Shown here: piece after piece, positions 33,140 through 47,784 of the stretch
How positions within the stretch are numbered: position 1 is the first letter of the stretch
How the letters are laid out: the number at the start of each line of letters is the position of its first letter
Origin: Gonapodya prolifera JEL478
Lineage: Eukaryota; Monoblepharomycota; Monoblepharidomycetes; Monoblepharidales; Gonapodyaceae
Direction of reading: 5' to 3'
Assembly: GCA_001574975.1 (NCBI GenBank)
Contig: KQ965758.1
Location: forward strand, 4,763-68,762
Length of the DNA stretch: 64,000 nucleotides
The notes under the pieces: model-generated
Databases searched by the model: none
Seen by the model: the letters and a program-made list of their open reading frames with translations, nothing else
Told to the model about the DNA's origin: nothing
Program-made: the position numbers and the translations under genes

Positions 33140-33955
33140 ATGTGGAGCGCGAACCTACTCCGACGATCACGCATCGGGCACACCACAACCCCACTTCTTG
33201 TGAAGCTCCAGCCGAAGGTGCTGGTTGGGCCAGTCCCGAGGACGTGGACTCATACAGCAAACTTCTCTGGTTTGGCTCTGAGTCGAGGGGCCCTATTTTC
33301 TCCAAATGGGCTTTCTGCTCACATCAATCACCTTCCTTTGCGGGTGCTCCCACGATGTTCTTCGTCTTCATTTTCTGCGGGATCCGTCACTTCTTCACCA
33401 ACTATTGGTGAAGCACAATCCCTTCAATCCCCTGCCAACACCTCCACTCCACCTCCAACTGGCGGCAAGTTTCAAAACTTAATCCGAGAGTACGGTCTCA
33501 TCGGCGCCTTCGTGTACGCAACCACAACGTTTGTACTCTTCTCCGCCAACTACCTCTTCATTCAATACTCTGGAGTGGACGTGACTCCCATTTTGGACAA
33601 GTTCAAAGAGATCAAAGGATGGTTAACGGGTACCGCACCCGGTGATGAGCCTCAAGAAGGGGATTTGGTTGAAAAATCCGCGGACAATGGCAAACCTCGC
33701 CCGCTCTTCAACCTCACCACGATGTTTATGGCGATGGCGCTGACGAAGGTCTTCTTCCCCGTCAAACTACCATTTGTTCTCACCGTGACCCCTTATATTG
33801 CGCGTTGGGCCCGAGCCAGAGGAATCGTTGTCGGTCAACAGGGGATTGGTGCGAGAGAAGCTGTAAAAGAGGTTGTGAGGACACGAAAGTTGCCGCAGAA
33901 GAAGGCGACGCCGGCTGGTGTATTGCCTGGCAGACGAAAGCGGAAAGTAGCATAA
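33140..33955 (+). CDS. FAM210/DUF1279-type mitochondrial membrane protein
   Basis: This is a single exon of 271 residues. The first ~95 residues are Arg/Ser/Thr-rich and nearly free of acids, a mitochondrial targeting profile. The DUF1279 core begins KFQNLIREYGLIGAFVYATT and contains a membrane helix (FVLFSANYLFIQ). A second hydrophobic block (FMAMALTKVFFPVKLPFVLT) follows, and a Lys/Arg-rich tail (PGRRKRKVA) ends the protein. FAM210 proteins sit in the inner mitochondrial membrane and affect mitochondrial translation. The linker between helices is extended and acidic compared with the family. Confidence 0.85.
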   Translation: MWSANLLRRSRIGHTTTPLLVKLQPKVLVGPVPRTWTHTANFSGLALSRGALFSPNGLSAHINHLPLRVLPRCSSSSFSAGSVTSSPTIGEAQSLQSPANTSTPPPTGGKFQNLIREYGLIGAFVYATTTFVLFSANYLFIQYSGVDVTPILDKFKEIKGWLTGTAPGDEPQEGDLVEKSADNGKPRPLFNLTTMFMAMALTKVFFPVKLPFVLTVTPYIARWARARGIVVGQQGIGAREAVKEVVRTRKLPQKKATPAGVLPGRRKRKVA

Positions 33956-34102
33956 TAGACACGGTTAAACTTCCGGCAAAATATCGCCCACAACACAGCA
34001 AACTTCGCTGGGGATCATTGCAGAATCCCAACATCAGCACCTGATGGCGTCGCCGCCGCGCGTGCCTTCCCCTCAGGTCTGGTGTTTTCCAATGGAATTA
34101 AG

Positions 34103-37100
34103 ATGAACGAACACCTTACCGCATCTCTTCAGACCACATTGCACCCGAGCGCTCGATGGCATCCTCCCGCGTTCGACCTTACCGCCACCCTTTCATCCGC
34201 GTCAGGAAATCCTAACGGTCACCTCGCCGTATTCGATGCCTTGAGGGCCCGATTTCTCGAACCATTGGCGACTACACCAAACCCTTTAGGGGGAGCTCTT
34301 CCCCCCCTCCCCCAACGAGATGACTATGAGACTTCCACGCATCATAGCTTGAGCAACTCCCCAAAGTTAAGCTCGATGCATGGAAAGAGAGCCCGCGAGG
34401 CATTTCGCACCGCGCTGGTTGGACTTGTGATGTGGGTTGACGTCCAAATCCAGCAATTCTGGGCAGCGATTGACAAGCTGCGCCGCGCCCATATCTATGT
34501 TTTCGCAGGCAGCCGAATGACGCTAGCTCTGCGAGCGAATCAAATGATCCGGTTGCTGGAGTTGAACGGTCCCTTGGTCGTTCAGTCACGGATGGGGAGA
34601 GAGAGATGGTGGTGAGCTCCAAAAAAGCTGTCCTGCTACACTTTAAGAGAGTATTAAACTTCGTGTATGCTCCAAGCAACGGTACTACTACTACATTGCG
34701 AATGGGGTGGACACAGCTCGTGTCGCAGGCATGGACGACGGCTGGTTGCGTAACGTGGTTCGGTTACTACCCGAGCACAGCTCAAAAGTTGGATCCGAAG
34801 CTATTGGACGGAGAGCACGGGAAAGCTTGATGGAGAATCTGGAGGAAGAGATGCGGGAAGATTACTTGACAAGTGTCAAGAAGGCTATTGGTAGGCACTG
34901 TGAGGGGATACTGGTCGTTACCACGAGTGGTCTCATTCTCTTTCTGTAGTCGACTTTGTCCTAAAGGACCCTCGGGATCTTCCCCCACCTGCATCTTCTC
35001 ATCCTACGTCAGTCACCTTGCCTTCCATGCCCGGCTGGCACCTGCATTTCCTTCGGATTCGGCTCCACATTCAATCGCATCTTTTGTTGGTTCAGCCAGT
35101 CGTGGCTGGTATTCTCGACCTCGGTGCGCATCTTATGAATACCAAAGTGATTGAGGCGGAGCAGCTCGCCAGCCAAGAAGCAGTTGATCTGAAGGCGTGG
35201 AAAGGCGGTGCACTGCAGGGTATGGAGAGAGCGTTTGAAAGGATCATGGGATCGTAAGTGGACACATCTCCATAGCGGTGTCACATATGTCGGGGCTCAT
35301 TACGTTTAGGTGGTATCCCGCCGTCATCTCGCTCTTTACAAAGGAACTTTCTTGGAAGCTTCTCAGCTCTGATCGTATTGATCCATTCTTCAACGTTGTT
35401 GCCAACATTCTTCGGGACCAGCTTCGGGACTGTGTGCGGGCTTCGGCGAATGCCCTGGTAGACCTTTTTACAGCACTGGGAGCTCCAAACAACAGCGCGA
35501 CACCTCCGAAGTTTACCGTGAGAGTTGTCATTTCAGCTTCAGGTCCAAGCTTTGAGCCGAATCTCGACGAGCTTCGGGCAACAGTGCTGAGCCTGTATGA
35601 CACTGCGTTGGTTGCGCTTGATCGAGTCCCTCGACCAGAACATCGGGTGATACCTGCGAAATACCGGACTGAACGTTTCTTGTCTACCGAGTTCGCGGCC
35701 ACGTTCCCCGTTGAGGTTCAGGAGGCCAGAGCAGGACTTTCGAAGGCTTTGGGTTTAATGACGGAAGAGGTCAGGGGGTATGCCTCAGTTTACACAAAGT
35801 ACTCTGGCCTTTGGGATGGTTCTTTCGAACAAGAAGTGGACGCATTCTTACAGCAAAATAAAGGAGCAGAGGCAGTGATGCAGGTAGCTCCGGTTCCTCG
35901 CACTGGTCTCCTCGCATTCTTCTTATGTGTCTGTGGATGTTTCAGGAAGTTGTGCGGCTCCATCAAGTAGCGTCCATTGACATCTCGTGCGGATTTCCCC
36001 ACTTGGTGCATTTCCCGGTAATTGTGCTGGATTGTCAAAGTGCCGTCGTTGAACTTGCCCAAAGGGCAGAAAGGCTCGCCTCTCGAGTGATGGCGCAGTT
36101 TTCGGACGACAATCGACGATTGAATCAAACGTGAGTTGCATTGCACGGTCACTTAGAGTCACAAAGCTTATAGTGGGGGCAATATTGCTTTCCACGAAGA
36201 CTTTCGCAAAAGTTTCAAGAAATTGTGGAGCGATTAGTGAGGCCACCATCTAATGTCGAAGAGATGGTTGAGCTTCAAAAGTTCATGGATACCATTCGAA
36301 GTACGAAATTGAGAGCTCTAGAAGAAGAGATCGAGGACGCGAAGAAAAGGTTCTTGGTCCCTGGTGACATTTCTCCCCAGAGAATTGCTCAAGCGTCTGC
36401 TTCATTCCCATTAGGCTGAACTTCAATCTTACACATGCAGAACTGACGAAAGAAGAATTAGAAATGAATAACACACTCTTCTCATGGCCGTCTAGATTGC
36501 CCTCAGCCTTCACGGAATGTGAACAGCTGATCGCACGGGCGAGGAACTCCAATAACGAAGAGCTAAAGACCCGAGGGGAGAAAATTCAGCTGGAAATTGA
36601 AGGCTTCTCCAAGCAGGTTGAGGAATACTCCCAATTAGGAGACTACGCTGATATTGGCAAGTACTTGAAACAAGCGCAGAAGTTACAGGCGAAACTCGAA
36701 GGTGCCTCTGAGAGGGCGCAAACTCTGAACAAGGAAGAAAAGCTCTTTGGGTGGGAAACAACCAGCTTCCCGATGCTCGAACAGGTTATTGCGAAGTTGG
36801 CCCCGTTCCTGTCACTTTACCAATTGTCAGTCGAATTCCAAAAGAATTGGAATGTATGGATGAATGGCCCATTCCTAAAGCTCGACCCAGAGGTCGTCGA
36901 AGTGGAGGTGGGAAACATGTTTCGGGCTGTGTGAGTTCACTCTCTCGCCACGACGAATTACGTGGCGCAAACCAGACGATTTTTCTTTCATTTTGTATAC
37001 CAGATACAAACTCTGTAGTACATTCGAGTCGGATCCAAAGCCTTATGAGATTGCTCAGGTCACAAAAGAGCAGATTGAAAGCTTTAAGGTCAACATTCCT

Positions 37101-40100
37101 CTCATCTCCGTAATTTGCAACCCTGGCATGAGGCCACGGCATTGGGATCAAATTTCCGAGATTGTGCGGTTCAACTTTCATCCCGACGAGAGCACCAGCC
37201 TTTCGATGGTCCTGGATAAGAATCTTTCGATTTACATGGACCAATTGGAGTCCGTAGGGGCGACCGCATCGAAGGAATTCTCATTTGAAAAGGCGCTTAA
37301 AAAAATGCGAGAAGACTGGCAAGCAATCGAGCTCAGTTTACTCGACTACCGGGATACTGGAACACAGATACTATCAGCAGTGGATGACGTACAGGGGATG
37401 TTCGATGATCACATTGTCAAGACACAAGCTATGAGAGTGAGTATTGGTGAATGCGAGATGTGCTGATCAGGTGATCGAAAATTTCCCCTCTTCCCTCAGA
37501 GCTCACCATTCATCAAAGCTTTTGAGGCTGAAACACGAGCGTGGGAATCAAAGCTTATAAGGATGCAAGAAACGCTCGACGAATGGTTGAAGGTCCAAGC
37601 AACTTGGCTGTATTTGGAGCCTATTTTTGGTTCAGAGGACATCATGCGGCAAATGCCGAATGAAGGAAGGCGCTTCCAAACCGTTAACAAGATCTGGCAT
37701 GAATTTATGCAGCAAGCCAATAAGGACCGGCATGCTACGGAGGTTTTGGATATGCCAGGGCTTCTTGAACGCCTCCGACAATCTAACGAAGATTTAGAGC
37801 TTGTGCAGAAAGGCCTTAATCAGTATCTAGAAGTCAAAAGGCTTTATTTCCCGAGATTTTTCTTTCTTTCGAATGACGAAATGTTGGAGATTTTGTCTGA
37901 AACGAGAGATCCGCTTCGTGTTCAACCGCACCTTAAAAAGTGCTTCGAGGGGATCTCTACCTTGCATTTCGAGCAGAACGGGGATATAACTGGCATGTAT
38001 AGTGCATCGAAAGAGGTGAGAACGAGCTCAGAGCTCTGTGATTAAAGGAAGAACGCTGATTTTTCCAGTTTGTGAGGTTTGTTACAACTATATCGACATC
38101 TGAAACAGGTGGTCAAGTTGAAAAGTGGCTACTTGAGGTTGAAAAAACAATGCTTGCAAGCATGCGCAGCGTTACTCAGGAGAGCCTTACCGCCTACAAG
38201 GAATCAGCGCGAGAACAATGGGTGTTGGGATGGCCAGGACAAGTAGTATTGACAGTCAGCCAGATTTATTGGACGGCAGAAGTTGAGCTCGTGATTGGCA
38301 ACAAAGGAGGTCTTAAGCAATATGGAGAGCAGAGCCAGGAAAAGCTTGCTAAAATCGTCGAACTTGTCCGCGGTAACCTCACGAAGCTTGCAAGAGCAAC
38401 TTTGGAAGCATTGGTGGTGGTAAGTGAACTGTTTAACATGGGAGTAATCCAAATTGACAGTGCCAGTATTGCAGATTGATGTTCATGCTCGTGACGTGGT
38501 TGCGCGCATGGATGAGATGAAGGTGGAAAGCACAAGCGATTTCGGTTGGCTGAGTCAGATGCGGTATTACTTCGACAAGGAATTAGGCGTACTGGTAAAG
38601 ATGATCAACTCGAATCAAAAGTACGGATACGAGTATCTTGGAAACACATCGAGACTCGTCATCACACCACTGACGGATCGATGCTTCCGGACGCTACTGG
38701 GCGCTCTTCAATTGAATTTGGGAGGTGCCCCAGAAGGGCCAGCGGGCACCGGTAAGACCGAATCCGTGAAAGACCTGGCCAAAGCTCTCGCTATGTTTTG
38801 TGTGGTGTTCAATTGCTCCGATGGACTGGATTATTTGGCTATGGGGAAGGTAAGAACGTCAGTGTGGTCTGTTGAACACGTAGTTGACAAAAGTTCATTG
38901 TCACGAAGTTTTTCAAAGGATTGGCGGCGGCCGGGGCGTGGGTGAGTTTTTGCACCTCACTTTTATAGCTCAAATCATTTCGACATCCACGATTTTATCA
39001 GGCGTGCTTTGACGAATTCAACAGAATTGATCTGGAAGTTCTTTCTGTGGTTGCTCAACAAATCCTCACGATTCAACGAGCGAAAGCTGCACGTGTGGAG
39101 ACGTTTGTTTTCGAAGGGACAACTCTGAACTTGAACATGAACGCAAACTCGTTTATCACCATGAATCCAGGCTACGCCGGTCGTAGCGAACTTCCCGATA
39201 ACCTGAAGTCTTTGTTCCGACCTGTTGCAATGATGGTGAGAGAAGATACGTGTTTGTTGGTGTTTTTCTTGAAACAGTGCGTTGATTATGGTTTAAGGTC
39301 CCTGACTATGCTCTGATTGCTGAAATCTCTCTTTATTCGTTTGGCTTTGTTCAAGCACGAGATTTGGCACAGAAAATCGTGGCAACTTACAGATTATGCT
39401 CAGAGCAACTGTCGTCGCAAGGTGGGTGAATGACAAATCTTGAAAAAAGGAATTTTTTGCTCATAGTTGCGCCGTCGACTCACCAAGATCACTACGACTA
39501 CGGAATGCGTGCCGTCAAGAGCGTTCTGAATGCCGCTGGAGCCTTGAAGCTCAAATATCCCAAAGAAGATGAAAGTGTTTTGATCCTTCGCTCTATCATA
39601 GACGTCAATCTCGCAAAATTCTTGGCACATGACATACCCCTGTTCAAAGGTATTACTTCTGACTTGTTTCCAGGAATTCAACTTCCAGTGCCAGATTATG
39701 AAGTGTTGACGAAATCCATCGCCGCAACCTGCGACAAAATGAACCTTCAAATGGTGCCACCGTTTCTTGAGAAAGTTCTTCAAATTTATGAGATGATGAT
39801 GGTCCGACACGGTTTCATGGTCGTGGGTGAATGCTATAGCGGGAAGACTGCTGCTCTTAATGTCCTGCAAGATTCGTTAACGGAAATTGCCCGAGCTAAT
39901 CCCGGTGAAGCAAAGGTTATTTCATCTGCGATCAACCCAAAATCAATAACCATGGGTCAACTATATGGTTGCTTTGATCCTGTTTCCCATGAGTGGAGCG
40001 ACGGTGTGCTGGCAGATGGTTTCCGGAAGTTCGCTTCTACACCTACTCCTGATCGTAAATGGCTTATATTTGATGGTCCCGTCGATGCGGTCTGGATCGA

Positions 40101-43100
40101 AAACATGAATACAGTACTCGGTGAGTGCTTCGAGCATATTCTTTGAGTCTAGAGCTTCTCAGTGTAGTGTGTTTGACAGACGATAACAAAAAACTATGCC
40201 TGACGTCAGGCGAGATCATTCAAATGACATCAGTAATGAGTCTCATATTTGAAGTGCGGGATCTGTCGCAGGCCTCACCTGCCACAGTTAGTCGGTGTGG
40301 CATGATTTACATGGAACCCTCTCGAATAGGATGGCGCCCACATTTTGCATCTTGGGTCAACCATGGCGCTTTCGATGAGGATACCCGCGCTAAATTGTCC
40401 ACGCTTTTTGAGTGGCTCATCGACCCAAGCTTGCAATTTTTGCGGGCAAATTGCACAGAGTACGTCGATACTCAGGATATTCACCTCGTCACATCTCTCT
40501 GTCATATTTTCGAAAGTCTCCATGATGACTTTGCGAAGCAAGGTGGCAAATCGACGGATCTATCGAGCTCAAAACTACTGCATGGGATGTTTTTGCTGTC
40601 CCTGGTGTGGTCCATTGGGGCAACTACGAACGACGTTGGACGAATGAAAATGGATTCTTTCTTACGAACAGCTACTCTTGGCACTAACCCTGCTTGCCCT
40701 CCCGCGCAAGATTTCAAATTTGAGGCAATCCTACCTGAAAGCGGTTTGGTTTTCGATTACGTTTTCGAACTATCGGGAGGTGGTACGTGGCGTTCCTGGG
40801 TGGACACATTACCAGGAGACTACAATATTCCTCCAAAGGCGAAGTATAACCAAATTTTGGTGCCTACGATTGACACTGCGCGGTATTCTTTCTTGCTACG
40901 TCTCCTGGCAAAGCATCACATGCAAGTGCTGTTTGTAGGACCCACGGGGACAGGAAAAACTATGTATATTCAAGATACCTTGATGAGTCTTCCTCGCGAT
41001 CAATTCACGGCATTCTTCATGGCTTTTTCTGCACAAACGTCAGCCATGCAGACGCAAGGTTATATTGAGTCAAAGCTTGATAAACGGCGAAAAGGAGTGA
41101 TTGGGCCTCCAATGGGAAAACGCACCGTTTTCTTCGTTGATGATCTCAACATGCCTATGAAAGAGAAATACGGTGCCCAGCCACCGATCGAGATCATTCG
41201 TCAATGGATGGATTACAGTGGATGGTACAATACCGCGGACTCAAACAATTGGCTAGAACTTGTTGACATACAATTTGTTTGTGCGATGGGACCACCAGGA
41301 GGTGGTAGAAATGCAATCACATCCCGTTTGCTGAGACATTTCAACGTTTTATCACATACAACTTTTGATGACACCACCATCGCCCGAATCTTCACAAAAA
41401 TTCTGGATTGGCATTTCACCAGCAAGGGATTTGACCCCAAAGTTTCTGCACTCTCCCGGAATGTTGTTGAAGCTACCCGCGATGTTTACTTCGGTGCCAC
41501 CAGAACGTTACTGTGAGTCGCTTAAGCATCAAAACACTTCTTTTCTGCCTAACGAATCTTATTTCAATTAAGACCAACTCCTACAAAATCGCACTACACT
41601 TTTAATTTGCGTGATTACGCTAGAGTCGTTCAGGGTGTTCTACTCGGTTCTCCAGATGCCACACGAGATCCCGCAAAGCTAATTCGTCTATGGCTTCATG
41701 AAGTATATCGGGTATTCTATGACAGACTTGTCGCTGATGAAGATCGCTCGTGGCTCTTCGATTTTTCGCGGAAAACTATTGAAGCACGATTCGAAGTGCA
41801 GTTCAACCAAGTTTTCGCCCCTTATGACAGCAACAAGGATGGCAAAATTGAGGACTCAGATCTTCGCAGTCTTGTATTTGGAACCTTTTTCACAAACAAG
41901 GAAGCGAAGCGCATCTATGACGAAATAACAAATTTGGACGAGCTCACAGTAACAATTGACAAAAGCTTGGCAGATTTCAACGCCACAAGCAAGAAACCAA
42001 TGGACCTTGTCACTTTTCGATTTGCGGTCGAACATTTGGCCAGAGTGTCGAGGGTATTTCTCCAACCACAAGGCAACATCATGCTTGTTGGAGTTGGGGG
42101 CAGCGGAAGACAAAGTCTGACCCGACTTGCTGCTTTCGTTGCAGATTTCGATCTTTTTCAAATCGAGATTTCAAAGAATTACAATATGCAGATGTGGCGG
42201 GACGATCTGAAGAAGGTTTTCAGGAAAGCGGGTGTGGACCAGAAACCCACGGTGTTCCTTTTGTCGGATACACAAATACAAGAAGAAGGGTTTTTGGAGG
42301 ACATCAACAATATTCTAAATTCTGGGGAAGTCCCAAGTTTGTACGCGTCAGATGAGAAGTCTGAGATATTAGAGCTTATGCGCAGCGATTCCAAAAACAG
42401 CAATGGAGACCAAGAATTGACTCCAACGATGCTCTTTTCTTTCTTTATTGATAGATGCCGCGAAAACATGCATATCGTACTCTGTATGAGTCCTGTTGGT
42501 GACGCTTTCCGCAACCGTCTGAGGAAGTTTCCATCCCTCGTGAACTGTTGCACAATAGATTGGTTTACCGCATGGCCACAAGACGCATTGGAGATGGTTG
42601 CATCTAAATTTCTCTCCGATGTGGACATCCCAGACGAGATGCGACCGCACGTCCTCACCATGTGCAAGTATTTTCATGAGAGCACCATAGTCCAGTCCAC
42701 GAGGTTCCTGGATAATTTGAGGAGACACAATTATGTGACACCAACTTCGTATCTCGAAATGATTAGGACGTTTAAGTCACTGTTGGGTGTACAGCGAGCA
42801 GCAGTTGAGAAAGTCAAATCCCGGTATACCAATGGATTGGAGAAACTCAACTTTGCACAGGGTGCTGTTTCTAAGATGCAAGTCGATCTGACAAATCTCC
42901 AGCCTGAGCTCGTGAAGACTAAAGAGGAGGTCAACGAAATCATTGTTCAAGTTGAGAAGGAATCGAAGGATGTTGCAGAAGTCAAGAAAGTGGCACAGGC
43001 TGATGAGGAAGTCGCCAGCAAGAAAGCAGGTGACGTCAAAGCAATCAAAGATGAGTGTGAAGGTGACTTGGCACAGGCAATTCCCGCTCTGGAAGCAGCT

Positions 43101-46100
43101 ATGAGTGCTTTGGACACTTTGAAACCTGCCGACATTACCGTCATTAAATCGATGAAGAGTCCACCGCCAGGTGTCAAGCTCGTCATGGAAGCTGTTTGCA
43201 TTCTCAAAGATGTTAAACCAGCTAAAATTGCTGATCCTGGGGGGTCAGGTAAAAAAATTGACGATTACTGGGGTCCAGCAAAGGTCCTTCTCACCGATAT
43301 GAAGTTCTTGGATTCTCTCAGGGCTTTTGACAAAGACAATATTCCGGTGCCAATCATGAAGATCATTCGGACAAAGTATCAGCCAAATCCGGAGTTCGAT
43401 CCCGAGAAAATAAAGAACGCATCATCCGCTGCTGAGGGTTTGTGTCGTTGGGTTCTCGCAATGGAGGTATATGACCGTATCGCTAAAGTTGTGGCCCCTA
43501 AAAAGGAGGCGCTCGCAAAAGCGGAGGCTGAGCTTGGAGAGACGATGCAGGGTTTGAACGAAAAGCGTGCTGCACTCAAGGCTGTGGAAGATCGGCTTGC
43601 TGCACTCGAATCAAAGTTTCAAGCAATGAAAGCCAAGAAGGAGGCGCTCGAGAACCAGGTTGACTCTGTTTCAAAGCAATTAGTGCGTGCCGAGAAACTG
43701 ATCGGAAGCTTGGGAGATGAGCGGGAGCGGTGGACGCAATGTGCTCAGCAAATGGATGAAAAGCTCAAATCCATAACTGGAGACGTGCTCATCGCATCTG
43801 GAATAGTCGCTTACATGGGACCATTCACAAAAGGGTATCGCGACGGTGCCATCACCGAATGGACTGAATTGTCACGATCTAAGAACATTCCGTGCTCCGA
43901 AAATGTTTGCTTAACCAACATCCTCGGAGACGCGATCAAAATTCGTAGCTGGACTTTGGCCGGTCTGCCAAACGATGCTTTCTCAATCGACAATGGTGTG
44001 ATCGTCTCGAACTCTCGTCGATGGCCACTCATGATCGACCCACAAGGACAAGCTAATCGCTGGATTAAGAACATGGAGAAACAGAAACAACTTCAAGTAA
44101 TTAAACTCACTGACTCCGATTACTTGCGCACTTTGGAGAATGCCGTCCAATTTGGAAACCCTGTGCTCTTGGAGAACGTTGGGGAGGAATTAGATCCGGT
44201 TTTGGAGCCTCTCCTCTTAAAACAGGTTTTCAAACAGGGAGGTGTCAATTGCATCAAACTGGGAGATACCGTAGTTGAATATTCTCCGGAGTTCCGGTTT
44301 TATATAACAACAAAGCTACGAAATCCTCATTACCTTCCCGAGCTTTCAACGAAAGTAACTCTCCTCAACTTCATGATCACACCAGAAGGGTTGGAAGACC
44401 AACTCCTGGGGATCGTCATCGCTAAAGAGCGACCCGAACTTGAAGAGGTCAAGAATCAACTCCTCCTCCAATCTGCAGACAATAAACGGCAGTTGCAAGA
44501 AATTGAGGACAAAATCCTTGAGGTGCTATCATCATCACAAGGGAACATTTTGGAAGACGAAACTGCCATTCAAATTCTTTCATCCTCTAAAGTACTGGCA
44601 AAGACGATAAATGAAAAGCAGGCAACTGCAGAAAAGACCGAAAAGAAGATAGACGAGATAAGAATTGGATACAAGCCAATTGCTTTCCACTCCGCCGTTA
44701 TGTTCTTTTGCATTGCAGACCTTGCTGCAATCGAACCTATGTATCAATATTCCCTGAACTGGTACATTAATTTGTTCATAGCGTCGATTTTGAACAGTTT
44801 GAAGTCTCAAGATCTTAGAGCACGACTAGAAAATCTCAAGAACCACTTCACCGAGGCTTTGTACCGAAACGTGTGTCGATCATTGTTCGAGAAAGATAAA
44901 CTTGTATTCTCGTTCATGCTCACCATAACTCTTATGCGAGGGGCCGGCCAAGTTGATCAGGAAGAGTTTCAATTCCTCCTTACTGGTGGGATAACGAACC
45001 CTAAAAATATGGAGCCCAACCCAGACAACAGCTGGATTACAGAGAGAATGTGGAATGAAGTCAATAAGCTTTCGATGCTCAAAGCATTTGAAGGTCTTTG
45101 CAACGATGTTCGAGAAAAGCCAATGGATTGGAGAGTCCTGTACGACATGCCAGAGCCGCACACAGCTATCTTCCCGGGTGAGTTAGAATCATATGAAAAC
45201 TTTCCGACAGCGAGACGAATGTCATAATAAATTGATTGTTAGGAAAATGGGAAAGTGCAATGGGCCCGTTCCATAGACTTCTTCTTCTCCGAAGCATTCG
45301 TCCCGACAAACTGACGTCAGCTATCAAGAAATTTATCATTGAGAAAATGGGACAACGATTTGTCGAGCCACCTCCTTTTGACCTCGCATCATCCTACGCA
45401 GATTCAAACTCATGTGTTCCGCTAATTTTCCTTCTGTCACCGGGATCCGATCCCATGCCAACATTGCTTAAGTTTGCAGACGACCGTAAAATGGGTGGCA
45501 ATAAGCTCCAGACAATATCTCTCGGACAAGGTCAAGGTCCCTTAGCTGCTAAGATGATAGCTCAAGGAGTGCAAGATGGATCGTGGATCGTTCTTCAAAA
45601 TTGCCATCTTGCCATTAGTTGGATGCCAAGTCTCGAAAAAATCTGTGAAGACTTCAGTCCAGAGACTACAAACAAAGAATTTCGCTTATTTCTCACGTCA
45701 TACCCAAGCGATAAATTTCCCGTCACCCTACTGCAGAATGGAGTTAAGATGACAAATGAAAGCCCAGGTTTTCTGAAAGCGAACCTCAGCAAAAGCTACC
45801 TGAGCGATCCTCTAACTGAGAAGAGTTTTTATGAAAACAATAAGCAGCAAAGGGTTTTCGAGAGGATGCTGTTCGCTCTCTGTTTTTTCCATGGAGTTGT
45901 CCAAGAACGCAAGAAATACGGGCCGATTGGATGGAACATTCCGTACGGTGTGTGAATCTATTGGGACGTTCAATAGTAGTTGCCCCTAAATATCGTTATC
46001 CTCACAGAATTCAATGACACAGACTTGCGAATTTCAGCACGACAACTTCGCAATTTTCTGGAAGAGTATGATGAAGTTCCTTTCGATGCGCTTCGCTATT

Positions 46101-47690
46101 TGACAGGAGAATGCAATGTGAGTTGTAAGAGTGGAATCCGGGTGAAAGCGTTGACTCGACTTCACCTTGTTTTCAGTATGGAGGTAGAATAACTGATGAC
46201 AAGGACCGCCGTCTGGCAATGTCACTTCTCTCCGAGTATTACAACCCCGAAATCTTCAAAGACTCTTTTCAATTTGACGTGAACGGGACATATACTATGC
46301 CACAAGATACTTCGTACTCCAGTGTATTACAGTTCCTTCAGGGACTGCCGCTCGAGAGTCGACCTGAAGTATTCCATTTGCACGACAATGCAGAAATGTA
46401 CGTACTGACGATACCACACGTTTATATCTGCTTCATTTTTGATTACCCAGATCGAAGAACAACCTAGAAACTGATTCGTTTCTCTCCGCTGTCTTGACCA
46501 CACAAGAACAAGTTGGTGGTGGTGGTGGACAAGGCAAAAGCAGGGACCAGCTGTTGACAGAAATCTCAGCTGATATGTTGAGCAAGCTTCCGGACAACTT
46601 CGACACTGGAAAGGTTTCAAAAAAGTATCCTTTAAGCTACCAGGAGTCAATGAACACGTGGGTAGTGACGTCTATTGGTTTGGTGCCAAAACTTTCAACC
46701 ACACTTCAACAGTGTTCTACTCCAAGAAGTTATTCGATTCAACCGCTTAGTCGATATTATCCGCGACTCTCTTCTAAATATACAAAAGGCAGTGAAAGGT
46801 CTAGTTGTGATGTCAGCTGAGTTGGACGAGGTTGCCTCAAGCTTTTTTGTGGGTAAAATCCCAGCGCTATGGGCAGCCAAAAGTTACCCCAGTATGAAAC
46901 CTCTGGGTGGATACTACGATGATCTCATGACAAGGTTGAAATTTTTCGGTACTTGGATAGAATCCGGACAGGTAAGGGAACATTGTTCAGCTGAGCTGAT
47001 CTGATGGAAACGAAACTTGCACCCCAAGCCGATTGTTTTCTGGCTGTCCGGCTTCTTCTTCACTCAGTCGTTCCTCACGGGTGTTCTCCAAAATTACGCC
47101 CGAAAGTATACGATCCCCATTGATTTATTAGGTTTGCAGTACCATGTGCAGAACTCCCGGACTGCAGGTGTGAGACCCGATGACGGCTGCTACATAAATG
47201 GTGAGCTGTGAGGCAGCACTAAAAAAACATTTCTTCGGACTACCCTCACCTCTACCAGGCATCTTTCTGGAGGGTGCCCGATGGGACGGTGCTATTGGCT
47301 CTGTGGCTGAGTCCCTCCCAAAAATCTTGTACGATTCCATGCCAGTAATTTGGCTCAAACCCGTGAGTACATTTGATTTGAACCATCAATAGACAACCAG
47401 CAAGATTCAATGCGATCTTACTTTGGAAGGGCGAGAAGAGCGCGTTTACAACTATGGGCACTTATGATTGCCCGGTCTATAAAACCAGCGCACGGAGAGG
47501 AGTGCTTTCTACCACAGGGTAAGTATCCTGTGTTTCTCCCTTAATGCTCACTATTTTAAACATGCCTTGTCGAATTTGTGGTTGCAGTCACAGTACCAAC
47601 TACGTCATGTCCATGAGGCTACCCACCAACGTACGGGCGGAGCACTGGATAAATCGGGGAGTTGCGGCCCTTCTCGGGTTACCAGAATAG
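34103..47690 (+). CDS. Axonemal (inner-arm, DNAH7/3/12-like) dynein heavy chain
   Basis: This is one gene with many ~55-90 bp introns, encoding a protein near 4000 residues. The tail and linker run to about 38.5 kb. AAA1 Walker A is GPAGTGKT (38736-38759) and Walker [11 protein letters not shown] (near 39010). AAA2 is GECYSGKT (39826-39849) and AAA3 GPTGTGKT (40938-40961). AAA4 is GVGGSGRQS (from 42090), with the usual Arg for Lys. The stalk coiled coil and microtubule-binding tip span about 42.8-43.8 kb, and AAA5/6 and the C-terminal domain continue to 47.69 kb. Between AAA3 and AAA4 lies an EF-hand loop [12 protein letters not shown] (41826-41861), a feature I associate with DNAH7-type chains. 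The motor drives ciliary beating. The start ATG is the best in-frame choice, but an extra upstream exon is possible. No disabling mutation was noticed. Confidence 0.93.
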
Positions 47691-47784
47691 CATTTAAGAA
47701 CTTATTGAATAATTGATTTATTAAATGAATGGAGTGGACTGGGACTTCAGGTGTATTCACCGACACTAGGAGCGTAAGCTACCA

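Noticed and set aside
33805-34044. 79-codon plus ORF overlapping the FAM210 end
   Set aside because: Out-of-frame shadow of the FAM210 C-terminus without independent support.
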